NCBI RefSeq assembly: GCF_029227915.1
Contig: NC_079885.1
Span: forward strand, 28,089,001 to 28,153,000
DNA: 64,000 nt
Direction of reading: 5' to 3'
Origin: Hydractinia symbiolongicarpus
Lineage: Eukaryota > Cnidaria > Hydrozoa > Anthoathecata > Hydractiniidae
Under the pieces are notes generated by a model. It had not been told where the DNA came from. It saw nothing but the letters and a program-made list of their open reading frames with translations, and made no database searches. The position numbers were made by a program, and so were the translations under genes. Shown in pieces: positions 11,901-24,900 of this stretch (positions are counted from its first letter, which is position 1; each line of letters starts with the position of its first letter).

Positions 11901-14639
11901 TTCTGTACTGTGACCTTATAAATGTAATAAATGAGCCAATTGGATTCCAAGGAATAACATTCTTCCTAATTTGACATGATTGCTGCAATTCAGCGATTAC
12001 ACCCGTCCCAGTGGTAGCGCTTCACTTAAAAAATTAGATAAAAAAAGTCTTTTTGTACTGTGGGACCAATCCTTGCCGTTAGCGCGCGTTGAAGAAATAG
12101 AGACAGTTTTAAATACTACATTTCATTGACTTTCTCACGGTATCAGTCCGTTTTAACTACAACGGTTGCGTCACATATTCGTACCAACATGTACTTAATG
12201 ATTTTTTTCCGATATTACTAAGTTTGTTCGCTTTTAACAGTGAAACGATTGACTGTGGGACTTAATTGAACTGATCTTGGTCTGTGACCTTGTAAATTTG
12301 ATAAGTCAGACAATTGGACTGCAAGAAGTAACATTCTTCTTAATTTGACATGATTGCCGGAACTCAGCGATTACACTGGGCGCTGTGGTAGTACTTCATT
12401 TAAAAATTTAGATAAATAAGTCATTTCTTACTGTAGGACCAATCCTAGCCGTTAGCCCGCGCTGAAGAAATAGAAACAGTTTTAAAAACTACATTTCATT
12501 GACTCTCTAACGGTATCAGACCATTTCAATTACAGCGGTTGCGTCACATATTCGTACCAACATGTATTTAGCGATATTTTTCTGATTTTACTAGGTTGAA
12601 TCGTTTTTAACAGTTAAAGGATTGACTGTGGGACTTATTTGAACTGATATTGGACTTTGACCTCAAAAATGTGATAAATGAGACAATTGGAACTAAGAAT
12701 TAACATTCTTCTTAATTTGACATGATTTCTGGAATTCAGCGATTACACTCGGCCCTATGGTAGCGCTTCACCTAAAAATTTTTTATAAAATAAGTCATTT
12801 TTTTACTGTGTGACCAATCCTAGCCGTTATCGCGCGCTGAAGGAATAGAGACAGTTTTAAAAACTACATTTCAATGACTTTCTAACGGGATAAATCCGTT
12901 TGAGTTACAACGGTTGCGTCACATATTCGTACCAACATGTATTTAGTGTTATTTTTCTGATATTATTAAGTTATAACGCTTTTAACAGTGAAACAATTGA
13001 CTGTGAGACTTAATTGAACTTATTTTGGACTGTGACCTTATAAATGTGATAAGTGAGACAATTGGACACAAGAAATAACATTCTTCTTACCTTGACATGA
13101 CTGCTGGAATTTACCGATTTTACTGGGCGCTGTGGTAGCGCTTCATTTAAAAACTTAGATAAATAAGTCTTTTCTACGGTGTGACGAATCCTAGCCGTTA
13201 TCGCGCTGAAGAAATAGAGACAGTTTTAGAAGATACGTTTCAATGAATTTCTAACGGTATGAGTCCGTTTGAGTTACATCGGTTGAGTCACATATTCGTC
13301 CCCACATGTATTTAGGGATATTTTTCTGATAATACTAGGTTGTATCGCTTTTAACAGTGAAACGATTGACTGTGGCACTTAATTGAACTGATTTTGGACT
13401 GTGACCTTATAAATGTGATAAGTGAGACAATTGGAACCAAGAAATATCATTCTTCCTAATTTGACATGATTGCTGGAATTTACTGATTTCACTGGGCGCT
13501 GTGGTAGGGATTCACTTAAAAATTTAGATAAATAAGTCATTTTTTATGTTGGGACCAATCCTAGCCGTTAGCCCGCGCTGAAGAAAGAGAAACAATTTTT
13601 AAAAAACTACATTTCATTGACTCTCTAACGGTATCAGTCCGTTTCAATTACAACGGTTGCGTCACATATTCGTACCATCATGTATTTAGCGATATTTTTC
13701 TGATTTTACTAGGTTGCATCGTTTTTAACAGTGAAGCGATTGACTGTTGGACTTAATTGAAGTGATTCTGTACTGTGAACTTATAAATGTAATAAATGAG
13801 CCAATTGGACTCCAAGGAATAAAATTCTTCCTAATTTGACATGATTGCTGGAATTCAACGATTACACTCGGCCCTAGGGTAGCGCTTCACTTAAAAATTT
13901 ATACAAAATAAGTCATTTTTTACTGTGGGACCAATCCTGGCTGTTAGCACGCGCTGAATAAATAGGAACAGCTTCAAAGACTACATTTCATTGACTTTCT
14001 GGCGGTATAAATCCGTTTGAGTTACAACTGTTGCGTCACATATTCGTACCAACATGTACTTAGCGATATTTTTCTGATTTTACTAGGTTGCATCGTTTTT
14101 AACAGTGAAAGGATTGACTGTGGGACTTAATTGAACTGATTTTGGACTTTGACGTCAAAAATGTGATAAATGAGACAATTGGACCCAAGAAATAACATTC
14201 TTCTTAATTTGACATGATTGCTGGAATTTACTGATTTCACTGGGCGCTGTGGTAGCGCTTTATTTAAAAGTTTAGATAAAAAAAGTCATTTTGTAATGTG
14301 GGACCAATCCTAGCCGTTATCGCACGCTGAAGAAAGAGAAACAGTTTTAAAAACTACCTTTCATTGACTCTCTAACGGTATCAGTCCTTTTCAATTACAA
14401 CGGTTGCGTCACATATTCGTACCATCATGTATTTAGCGATATTTTTCTGATTTTACTAGGTTGCATCGTTTTTAACAGTGAAAGAATTGACTGTCGGACT
14501 TAATTGAACTGACTTTGGACTTTGACCTCAAAAATGTGATAAATGAGACAAGAAATAACATTCGTCTTAATTTGACATGATTGCTGAAATTTACCGATTT
14601 CGCTGGGCGCTGTGGTAGCGCTTTATTTAAAAGTTTAGA
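8951..14639 (+). repeat. Diverse zone with long-offset block copies
   Basis: About 15 monomers of mixed variants, including the first with GCGATATTTTTCTGATTTTAC and CGTACCATCATG. Two long-offset matches organise it. About 9065-10075 matches about 12054-13065 at 2989 bp (8 monomers), sharing AAGTTTGTTCGC, TTGTAAATTTGATAAG, AGGTTGAATCG and TTATAACGC. About 10070-10775 matches about 13429-14133 at 3359 bp (9 monomers), sharing AAACAATTTTTAAAAAAC, GACTGTTGGAC and CGGCCCTAGGGTAGCGC. The change of offset near 10075 shows that at least two separate rearrangements took part. Confidence 0.75.
14541..14560 (+). other. 10-bp deletion within a monomer
   Basis: The text reads GAGACA then AGAAATAACA at 14550|14551. 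Other monomers have ATTGGACCCA between these. The two sides share CAA, which fits slippage or microhomology-mediated loss. Its effect is limited to the length of this unit. Confidence 0.8.
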
Positions 14640-16501
14640 TAAATAAGTCATTTTTTACTGTGGGACCAATCCTAGCCGTTAGCGCGCTGAAGAAATAGAA
14701 AAATTTTCAAAAACTACATTTCATTGACTTTCTAACGGTGTCAATCGGCTTAAGTAACAACGGTTGCGTCACGTATTCGTACCAACATGTATTTAGTGAT
14801 TTTTTTCCGATATTACTCAGTTGTATTGCTTTTGACAGTGAAACGATTGACTGTGGGACTTAATTGAAGTGATTCTGTACTGTGACCTTATAAATGTGAT
14901 AAATGAGCCTAATGGACTCCAAGGAATAACATTCTTTTTAATTTGACATGATTGCTGGAATTCAGCTATTATACTCGGCCCTATGGTAGCGCTTCACTTA
15001 AACATTTATATAAAATAAGTCCTTTTTAACTGTGGGACCAATCCTGGCTGTTAGCACGCGCTGAATAAATAGGAACAGTTTCAAAGACTACATTTCATTG
15101 ACCTTCTGGCGGTATAAATCCGTTTGAGTTACAACGGTTGTGTCGCATATTCGTACCAACATGTATTTAGTGATATTTTTCCGATATTATTGAGTTATAT
15201 CGCTTTTAACAGTGAAACGATTGACTCTGGGAGTTAATTGAAGTAACTTTGGACTGTGACCTTATGAATGTGATAAGTGAGCCAACTGGACCCCAAGAAA
15301 TGACATTCTTCTTAATTTGACATGATTGCCGCAACTCAGCGATTACACTGGTCGCTGTTTGGAGCGCTTCATTTAAAAATTTAAATAAATAAGTGATTTT
15401 TTACTGTGGGACGAATCCTAGCCGTTATCGCGCGGTGAAGAAATAGAGACAGTTTTAGAAGATACGTTTCAATGAATTTCTAACGGTATGAGTCCGTTTG
15501 AGATACATCGGTTGAGTCACATATTCGTCCCCACATGTATTTAGGGATATTTTTCTGATAATACTAGGTTGTATCGCTTTTAACAGTGAAACGATTGACT
15601 GTGGCACTTAATTGAACTGATTTTGGACTGTGACCTTATAAATGTGATAAGTGAGACAATTGGAACCAAGAAATATCATTCTTCTTTATTTGACATAATT
15701 GCTAGAATTTACCGATTTCGCTGGGCACTGTGGTAGCGCCTTATTTAAAGTTTAGATAAATAGTTTTTTTTTACTGTGGGACTAATCCTGACCGTTAGCA
15801 CGCGCTGAAGAAATAGAGACATTCTCAAAAACTACATTTCATTGACTTCTTGGCGGTATCAATCCGTTTGAGTTACAACGGTTGCGTCACATATTCGTAC
15901 CAACATGTATTTAGTGATATTTTTCCGATATTATTGAGTTATATCGCCTTTAACAGTGAAACGATTGACTCTGGGACTTAATTGAAGTAACTTTGGACTG
16001 TGACCTTATAAATGTGATAAGTGAGCCAACTGGACCGCAAGAAATGACATTCTTCTTAATTTGACATGATTGCCGCTACTCAGCTATTACACTCGGCCCT
16101 ATGGTAGCGCTTCACTTAAAAATTTATACAAAATAAGTCATTCTTTACTGTGGGACCAATCCTGGATGTTAGCACGCGCTGAAGAAAGAGAAACAGTTTT
16201 AAAAACTACGTTTCATTGACTCTCTAACGGTATCAGTCCGTTTCAATTACAACGGTTGCGTCACATATTCGTACCAACATGTATTTAGGGGTATCTTTCT
16301 GATAATACTAGGTTGTATCGCTTTTAACAGTGAAGCGATTGACTGTGGCACTTAATTGAACTGATCTTGGACTGTGACCTTATAAATGTGATAAGTGTGA
16401 CAATTGGAACCAAGAAATATCATTCTTCTTAATTTAACATGATTGCTAGAATTTACTAATTTCACTGGGCGCTGTGGTAGGGATTCACTTAAAAATTTAG
16501 A
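14640..16501 (+). repeat. 5-monomer higher-order unit, 1862 bp, copy 1
   Basis: First of two tandem copies at an offset of 1862 bp. Markers present in both include TCAATCGGCTTAAGTAAC (14741 and 16603) and GGAGCGCTTCATTTAAAAAT followed by TTAAATAAATAAGTG (15361 and 17223). The left edge lies where AAAAGTTTAG upstream of copy 1 differs from AAAAATTTAG upstream of copy 2. Past that point the copies agree, so the exchange lies in the stretch that includes AAGTCATTTTTTAC. Confidence 0.85.
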
Positions 16502-18363
16502 TAAATAAGTCATTTTTTACTGTGGGACCAATCCTAGCCGTTAGCGCGCTGAAGAAATAGAAAAATTTTCAAAAACTACATTTCATTGACTTTCTAACGG
16601 TGTCAATCGGCTTAAGTAACAACGGTTGCGTCACGTATTCGTACCAACATGTATTTAGTGATTTTTTTCCGATATTACTCAGTTGTATTGCTTTTGACAG
16701 TGAAACGATTGACTGTGGGACTTAATTGAAGTGATTCTGTACTGTGACCTTATAAATGTGATAAATGAGCCTAATGGACTCCAAGGAATAACATTCTTCT
16801 TAATTTGACATGATTGCTGGTATTCAGCTATTATACTCGGCCCTATGGTAGCGCTTCACTTAAACATTTATATAAAATAAGTCCTTTTTAACTGTGGGAC
16901 CAATCCTGGCTGTTAGCACGCGCTGAATAAATAGGAACAGTTTCAAAGACTACATTTCATTGACCTTCTGGCGGTATAAATCCGTTTGAGTTACAACGGT
17001 TGCGTCGCATATTCGTACCAACATGTATTTAGTGATATTTTTCCGATATTATTGAGTTATATCGCTTTTAACAGTGAAACGATTGACTCTGGGAGTTAAT
17101 TGAAGTAACTTTGGACTGTGACCTTATGAATGTGATAAGTGAGCCAACTGGACCCCAAGAAATGACATTCTTCTTAATTTGACATGATTGCCGCAACTCA
17201 GCGATTACACTGGTCGCTGTTTGGAGCGCTTCATTTAAAAATTTAAATAAATAAGTGATTTTTTACTGTGGGACGAATCCTAGCCGTTATCGCGCGCTGA
17301 AGAAATAGAGACAGTTTTAGAAGATACGTTTCAATGAATTTCTAACGGTATGAGTCCGTTTGAGATACATCGGTTGAGTCACATATTCGTCCCCACATGT
17401 ATTTAGGGATATTTTTCTGATAATACTAGGTTGTATCGCTTTTAACAGTGAAACGATTGACTGTGGCACTTAATTGAACTGATTTTGGACTGTGACCTTA
17501 TAAATGTGATAAGTGAGACAATTGGAACCAAGAAATATCATTCTTCTTTATTTGACATAATTGCTAGAATTTACCGATTTCACTGGGCACTGTGGTAGCG
17601 CTTTATTTAAAGTTTAGATAAATAGTTTTTTTTTTACTGTGGGACTAATCCTGACCGTTAGCACGCGCTGAAGAAATAGAGTCATTCTCAAAAATTACAT
17701 TTCATTGACTTCTTGGCGGTATCAATCCGTTTGAGTTACAACGGTTGCGTCACATATTCGTACCAACATGTTTTTAGTGATATTTTTCCGATATTATTGA
17801 GTTATATCGCCTTTAACAGTGAAACGATTGACTCTGGGACTTAATTGAAGTAACTTTGGACTGTGACCTTATAAATGTGATAAGTGAGCCAACTGGACCG
17901 CAAATAATGACATTCTTCTTAATTTGACATGATTGCCGCTACTCAGCTATTACACTCGGCCGTATGGTAGCGCTTCACTTAAAAATTTATACAAAATAAG
18001 TCATTCTTTACTGTGGGACGAATCCTAGCCGTTATCGCGCGCTGAAGAACTAGAGACAGTTTTAAAAACTACGGTTCATTGACTCTCTAACGGTATCAGT
18101 CCGTTTCAATTACAACGGTTGCGTCACATATTCGTACCAACATGTATTTAGGGGTATCTTTCTGATAATACTAGGTTGTATCGCTTTTAACAGTGAAGCG
18201 ATTGACTGTGGCACTTAATTGAACTCATCTTGGACTGTGACCTTATAAATGTGATAAGTGTGACAATTGGAACCAAGAAATATCATTCTTCTTAATTTAA
18301 CATGATTGCTAGAATTTACTGATTTCACTGGGCGCTGTGGTAGGGATTCACTTAAAAATTTAG
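16502..18363 (+). repeat. 5-monomer higher-order unit, 1862 bp, copy 2
   Basis: Second tandem copy of the preceding unit. It stops matching near 18384, where copy 1 continues with ACTGTGGGACC and this side has ACGGTGGGACC. Apart from a short patch at 18019-18055 it differs from copy 1 only at scattered bases, so the duplication is fairly recent within the array. Confidence 0.85.
18019..18055 (+). other. Short variant patch, possible conversion tract
   Basis: Within the two 1862-bp copies, copy 1 has GGGACCAATCCTGGATG, TTAGCACGCGCTG and AAGAGAAACAG near 16158-16197. Copy 2 has GGGACGAATCCTAGCCG, TTATCGCGCGCTG and CTAGAGACAG. The sequence is the same on both sides. The copy 2 version is the one carried by another monomer class in the window, so a short one-way transfer from a different monomer is more likely than many independent mutations. 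Confidence 0.6.
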
Positions 18364-21300
18364 ATAAATAAGTCATTTTTTACGGTGGGACCAATCCTAG
18401 CCGTTAGCCTGCGCTGAAGAAAGAGAAACAGTTTTGAAAACTACATTTCATTGACTCTCTAACGGTATCAGTCCGTTTCAATTACAACGGTTGCGTCACA
18501 TTTTCGTACCAACATGTATTTAGCGATATTTTTCTGATTTTACTAGGTTGCATCGCTTTTAACAGTGAAAGGATTGACTGTGGTATTTGATTGAACTGAT
18601 TTTGAACTTTGACCTCATAAATGTGATAAATGAGACAATTGGACCCAAGAGATATCATTCTTTTTATTTTGACATGATTGTTTTAATTTACCGATTTCGC
18701 TGGGCGCTGTGGTAGCGCTTTATTTAAAAGTTTAGATAAAAAAGTCATTTTGTACTGTGGGACCAATCCTAGCTGTTAGCGCGCGCTGAAGAAATAGAAA
18801 CATTTTCAAAAACTACATTTCATTGACTTTCTAACGGTGTCAATCCGCCTAAGTTACAACGGTTGCTTCACGTATTCGTACCAACATGTATTTAGTGATT
18901 TTTTTCCGATATTACTAAGTTGCATTGCTTTTGACAGTGAAACAATTGAATGTGGGACTTAATTGAAGTGATTCTGTACTGTGACCTTATAAATGTGATA
19001 AATGAGCCAATTGGACTCCAAGGAATAACATTCTTCTTAATTTGACATGATTGCTTCACGTATTCGTACCAACATTTATTTAGTGATTTTTTTCCGATAT
19101 TACTAAGTTGTATTGCTTTTGAGAGTGAAACGATTGACTGTGGGACTTAATTGAAGTGATTCTGTACTGTGACCTTATAAATGTGATAAATGAGCCAATT
19201 GGACTCCAAGGAATAACATTCTTCTTAATTTGACATGATTGCTGGAATTCAGCGATTACACTCGGCCCTATGGTAGCGCTTCACTTAAAAATTTGTACAA
19301 AATAAGTCACTTTTTACTGTGGGACGAATCCTGGCCGTTAGCACGCGCTGAATAAATAGGAACAGTTTCAAAGACTACATTTCATTGACTTTCTGGCGGT
19401 ATAAATCCGTTTGAGTTACAACAGTTGCGTCACATATTCGTACCAACATGTATTTAGTGATATTTTTCCGATATTTTTAAGTTATATCGCTTTTAACAGT
19501 GAAACGATTGACTCTGGGACTTAATTGAAATAACTTTGGACTGTGACCTAATAAATGTGATAAGTGAGCCAACTGGAACCCAAGAAATAACATTCTTCTT
19601 AATTTGACATGATTGCCGCAACTCAGCGATTACACTGGGCGGTGTTTGGAGCGCTTCATTTAAAAATTGAGATAGATAAGTCATTTTTTTCTGTGGGAGG
19701 AATCCTAGCCCTTAGTGCGCGCTGAAGAAATAGAGACCGTTTTAAAAACTACATCTCATTGACTCTGTAACGGTATCAGTCCGTTTCAATTACAACGGTT
19801 GCGTCACATATTCGTACCAACATGTATTTAGCGATATTTTTCTGATTTTACTAGGTTGCATCGCTTTTAACAGTGAAAGGATTGACTGTGGGACTTGATT
19901 GAACTGATTTTGGACTTTGACCTCATAAATGTGATAAATGAGACAATTGGAGCCAAGAAATATCATTCTTCTTAATTTGACATAATTGTTAGAATTTACC
20001 GATTTCGCTGGGCACTGTGGTAGCGCTTTATTTAAAGTTTAGATAAATAAGTTTTTTTTTTACTGTGGGACTAATCCTGACCGTTAGCACGCGCTGAAGA
20101 AATTGAGTCATTCTCAAAAACTACATTTCATTGACGTTTTGGCGGTATCAATCCGTTTGAGTAACAACGGTTGCGTCACATATTCGTACCAACATGTATT
20201 TAGTGATATTTTTCCGATATTATTGAGTTATATCGATTTTAGCAGTGAAACGATTGACTCTGGGACTTAATTGAAGTAACTTTGGACTGTGACCTTATAA
20301 ATGTGATAAGTGAGCCAAATGGACCTCAAGAAATGACATTCTTCTTAATTTGACATGATTGCCGCAACTCAACGATTACACTGGTCGCTGTTTGGAGCGC
20401 TTCATTTAAAAATTTAGATAAGTAAGTCATTTTTTACTGTGGGACGAATCCTAGCCGTTATCGCGCGCTGAAGAAATAGAGACAGTTTTAGAAGGTACGT
20501 TTCAATGAGTTTCTAACGGTATGAGTCCGTTTGAGTTACATCGGTTGAGTCACATATTCGTTCCCACATGTATTTAGGGATATTTTTCTGATAATACTAG
20601 GTTGTATCGCTTTTAACAGTGAAACGATTGACTGTGGCAATTGATTGAACTGATCTTGAACTGTGACCTAATAAGTGTGATAAGTGAGACAATTGGACTC
20701 CAAGGAATAACATTCTTCTTAACTTGACATGATTGCTGGAATTCAGCGATTACACTCGGCCCTATGGTTGCGCTTCACTTAAAAATTTATGCAAAATAAG
20801 TCATTTTTTACTGTGGGACCAATCCTGGCCGTTAGCACGCGCTGAATAAATAGGAACAGTTTCAAAGACTACATTTCATTGACTTTCTGGCGGTATAAAT
20901 CCGTTTGAGATACAACCGTTGCGCCACATATTCGTACCAACATGTATTTAGTGATATTTTTCCGATATTATTAAGTTATATCGCTTTTAACAGTGTAACG
21001 ATTGACTCTGGGACTTAATTAAAATATCTTTGGACCGTGACCTAATAAATGTGATAAGTGAGCCAACTGGAACCCAAGAAATGACATTCTTTCTAATTTG
21101 ACATGATTGCCGCAACTAAGCGATTACACTGGGCGCTGTTTGGAGCGCTTCATTTAAAAATTTAGATAAATAAGTCATTATTTCTGTAGGACGAATCCTA
21201 GCCGTTAGTGCGCGCTGAAGAAAGAGAGACCGTTTTAAAAACTACATCTCATTGACTCTGTAACAGTATCAGTCCGTTTCAATTACAACGGTTGCGTCAC

Positions 21301-21917
21301 ATATTCGTACCAACATGTATTTAGCGATGTTTTTCTGATTTTACTAGGTTGCATCGCTTTTAACAGTGAAAGGATTGACTGTGGGACTTGATTGAACTGA
21401 TTTTGGACTTTGACTTCATAAATGTGATAAATGAGACAATTGGACCCAAGAGATATCATTCTTCTTAATTTGACATGATTGCTAGAATTTACCGATTTCG
21501 CTGGGCACTGTGGTAGCGCTTTATTTAAAGTTTAGATAAATAAGACTTTTTTTTCTGTGGGACTAATCCTGACCGTTAGCACGCGCTGAAGAGATAGAGA
21601 CATTCTCAAAAACTACATATCATTGACTTTCTAACGGTGTCAATCCGCCTAAGTTACCACGGTTGCTTCACGTATTCGTACCAACATGTATTTAGTGATT
21701 TTTTTCCGATATTACTAAGTTGCATTGCTTTTGACAGTGAAACAATCGAATGTGGGTCTTAATTGAAGTGATTCTATACTCTGACCTTATAAATGTGATA
21801 AATGAGCATATTGGACTCCAAGGAATATCATTCTTCTTAATTTGACATGATTGCTGGAATTCAGCGATTACACTCGGCCCTATGGTAGCGCTTCACTTAA
21901 AAATTTATACAAAATAA
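18364..21917 (+). repeat. Mixed-variant zone
   Basis: About nine and a half monomers of at least five variant classes. These include the type with TTAGCACGCGCTGAATAAATAG and CTGGCGGTATAAATCC, the type with TTATCGCGCGCTG and GTTTTAGAAGGTACG, and the type with CATTCTCAAAAACTAC. I saw no block repeated in tandem here. One unit is half length (see 19045-19232). Confidence 0.75.
19045..19232 (+). repeat. Half-length monomer of 188 bp
   Basis: ACATGATTGC at 19045 is followed by the next one at 19233, only 188 bp later, while the preceding step is 373 bp. The sequence runs from TTGACATGATTGC directly into TTCACGTATTCGTACC at about 19055. About 185 bp, almost exactly half a unit, is missing. The join carries a 4-base microhomology, TTGC, present at both parent sites (GATTGC and GGTTGC). 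The neighbouring monomer near 18868 has the same GGTTGCTTCACG and is a likely parent. Confidence 0.9.
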
Positions 21918-24900
21918 GTCATTTTTTACTGTGGGACCAATCCTGGCCGTTAGCACGCGCTGAATAACTAGGAACAGTTTCAAAGACTACATTTCATTGA
22001 ATGTCTGGCGGTATAAATCCGTTTGAGTTACAATGGTTGCGTCACATATTCGTACCAACATGTATTTAGTGATATTTTTCCGATATTATTAAATTATATC
22101 GCTTTTAACAGTGTAACGATTCACTCTGGGACTTAATTGAAATAACTTTGGACCGTGACCTAATAAATGTGATAAGTGAGCCAACTGGAACCCAAGAAAT
22201 GACATTCTTCTTAATTTGACATGATTGCCGCAACTCAGCGATTACACTGGGCGCTGTTTGGAGCGCTTCATTTAAAAATTTAGATAAATAAGTCATTTTT
22301 TTCTGTAGGACGAATCTAAGCAGTTAGTGCGCGCTGAAGAAAGACAGACCGTTTTAAAAACTACATCTCATTGACTCTGTAACGGTATCAGTCCGTTTCA
22401 ATTACAACGGTTGCGTCACATATTCGTCCCCACATGTATTTAGGGATATTTTTCTGATAATACTAGGTTGTATCGCTTTTAACAGTGAAACGATTGACTG
22501 TGGCACTTAATTGAACTGATTTTGGACTTTGACCTCAAAAATGTGATAAATGAGACAATTGGACCCAAGAAAAAACATTCTTCTTAATTTGACATGATTG
22601 TTGGAATTTACTGATTTCGCTGGGCGCTGTGGTAGCGCTTTATTTAAAAGTTTAGATAAAAATGTCATTTTGTACTGTGGGACCAATCCTAGCCGTTAGC
22701 GCGCGTGAAGAAATAGAAACATTTTCAAAAACTACATTTCATTGACTTTCTAACGGTGTCAATCCGCCTAAGTTACAACGGTTGCTTCACGTATTCGTAC
22801 CAACATGAATATAGTGACTTTTTTCCGATATTACTAAGTTGTATTGCTTTTGACAGTGAAACGATTGACTGTGGGACTTAATTGAAGTGATTCTGTACTG
22901 TGACCTTATAAATGTGATAAATGAGCCAATTGGACTCCAAGGAATAACATTCTTCTTAATTTGACATGATTGCTAGAATTTACCGATTTCGCTGGGCACT
23001 GTGGTAGCGCTTTATTTAAAGTTTAGATAAATAAGTCATTTTTTACTGTGGGACTAATCCTGACCGTTAGCACGAGCTGAAGAAATAGAGACATTCTCAA
23101 AAACTACATTTCATTGACTTCTTGGCGGTATCAATCCGTTTGAGTTACAACGGTTGCGTCACATATTCGTACCAACATGAATTTAGTGACTTTTTTCCGA
23201 TATTATTAAGTTATATCGCTTTTAACAGTAAAACGATTGACTCTGGGACTTAATTGAAATAACTTTGGACTGTGACCTAATAAATGTGATAAGTAACCCA
23301 ACTGGAACCCAAGAAATAACATTCTTCTTAATTTGACATTGTTTCCCCAACTCAGCGATTACACTGGGCGCTGTTTGGAGCGCTTTATTTAAAAATTTAG
23401 ATAAATAAGTCATTTTTTTTGTGGGACGAATCCTAGCCGTTAGCGCGCGCTGAAGAAAGAGAGACAGTTTTAAAAACTACATCTCATTGACTCTGTAACG
23501 GTATCAGTCCGTTTCAATTACAACGGTTGCGTCACATATTCGTCCCCACATGTATTTAGGGATATTTTTCTGATAATACTAGGTTGTATCGCTTTTAACA
23601 GTGAAACGATTGACTGTGGCACTTAATTGAACTGATTTTGGACTTTGACCTCAAAAATGTGATAAATGAGACAATTGGACCCAAGAAATAACATTCTTCT
23701 TACTTTGACATGATTGTTGGAATTTAATGATTTCGCTGGGCGCTGTGGTAGCGCTTTATTTAAAAGTTTAGATAAAAATGTCATTTTGTACTGTGGGACC
23801 AATCCTAGCCGTTAGCGCGCGTGAAGAAATAGAAACATTTTCAAAAACTACATTTCATTGACTTTCTAACGGTGTCAATCCGCCTAAGTTACAACGGTTG
23901 CTTCACGTATTCGTACCAACATGAATTTAGTGACTTTTTTCCGATATTACTAAGTTGTATTGCTTTTGACAGTGAAACGATTGACTGTGGGACTTAATTG
24001 AAGTGATTCTGTACTGTGACCTTATAAATGTGATAAATGAGCCAATGGGACTCCAAGGAATAACATTTTTCCTAATTTGACATGATTGCTGGAATTCAGC
24101 GATTACACTCGGCCCTATGGTAGCGCTTCACTTAAAAATTTTTACAAAATAAGTCACTTTTTACTGTGGGACGAATCCTGGCCGTTAGCACGCGCTGAAT
24201 AAATAGGAACAGTTTCAAAGACTACATTTCATTGACTTTCTGGCGGTATAAATCCGTTTGAGATACAACCGTTGCGCCACATATTCGTACCAACATGTTT
24301 TTAGTGATATTTTTCCGATATTATTAAGTTATATCGCTTTTAACAGTGTAACGATTGACTCTGGGACTTAATTAAAATATCTTTGGACCGTGACCTAATA
24401 AATGTGATAAGTGAGCCAACTGGAACCCAAGAAATAACATTCTTCTTAATTTGACATGATTGCCGCAACTCAGCGATTACACTGGGCGCTCTTTGGAGCG
24501 CTCCATTTAAAAATTGAGATAAATAAGTCATTTTTTTCTGTGGGACGAATCCTAGCCCTTAGTGCGCGCTGAAGAAATAGAGACCGTTTTAAAAACTACA
24601 TCTCATTGACTCTGTAACGGTATCAGTCCGTTTCAATTACAACGGTTGCGTCACATATTCGTACCAACATGTATTTAGCGATATTTTTTCGATATTATTG
24701 AGTTATATCGAATTTAGCAGTGAAACGATTGACTCTGGGACTTAATTGAAGTAACTTTGGACTGTGACCTTATAAATGTGATAAGTGAGCCAAATGGACC
24801 CCAAGAAATGACATTCTTTTTAATTTGACATGATTGCCGCAACTCAACGATTACACTGGTCTCTGTTTGGAGCGCTTCATTTAAAAATTTGGATAAGTAA
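21918..24900 (+). repeat. 8-monomer higher-order unit, 2983 bp, copy 1
   Basis: First of two tandem copies at an exact offset of 2983 bp. The left edge is where AAATTTATACAAAATAAGTC upstream of copy 1 differs from AAATTTGGATAAGTAAGTC upstream of copy 2. Both continue through CATTTTTTACTGTGGGAC, so the exchange lies in that shared stretch. Markers include GAATAACTAGGAACAG, TGAATGTCTGGCGG and AATCTAAGCAGTTAG. Confidence 0.92.
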
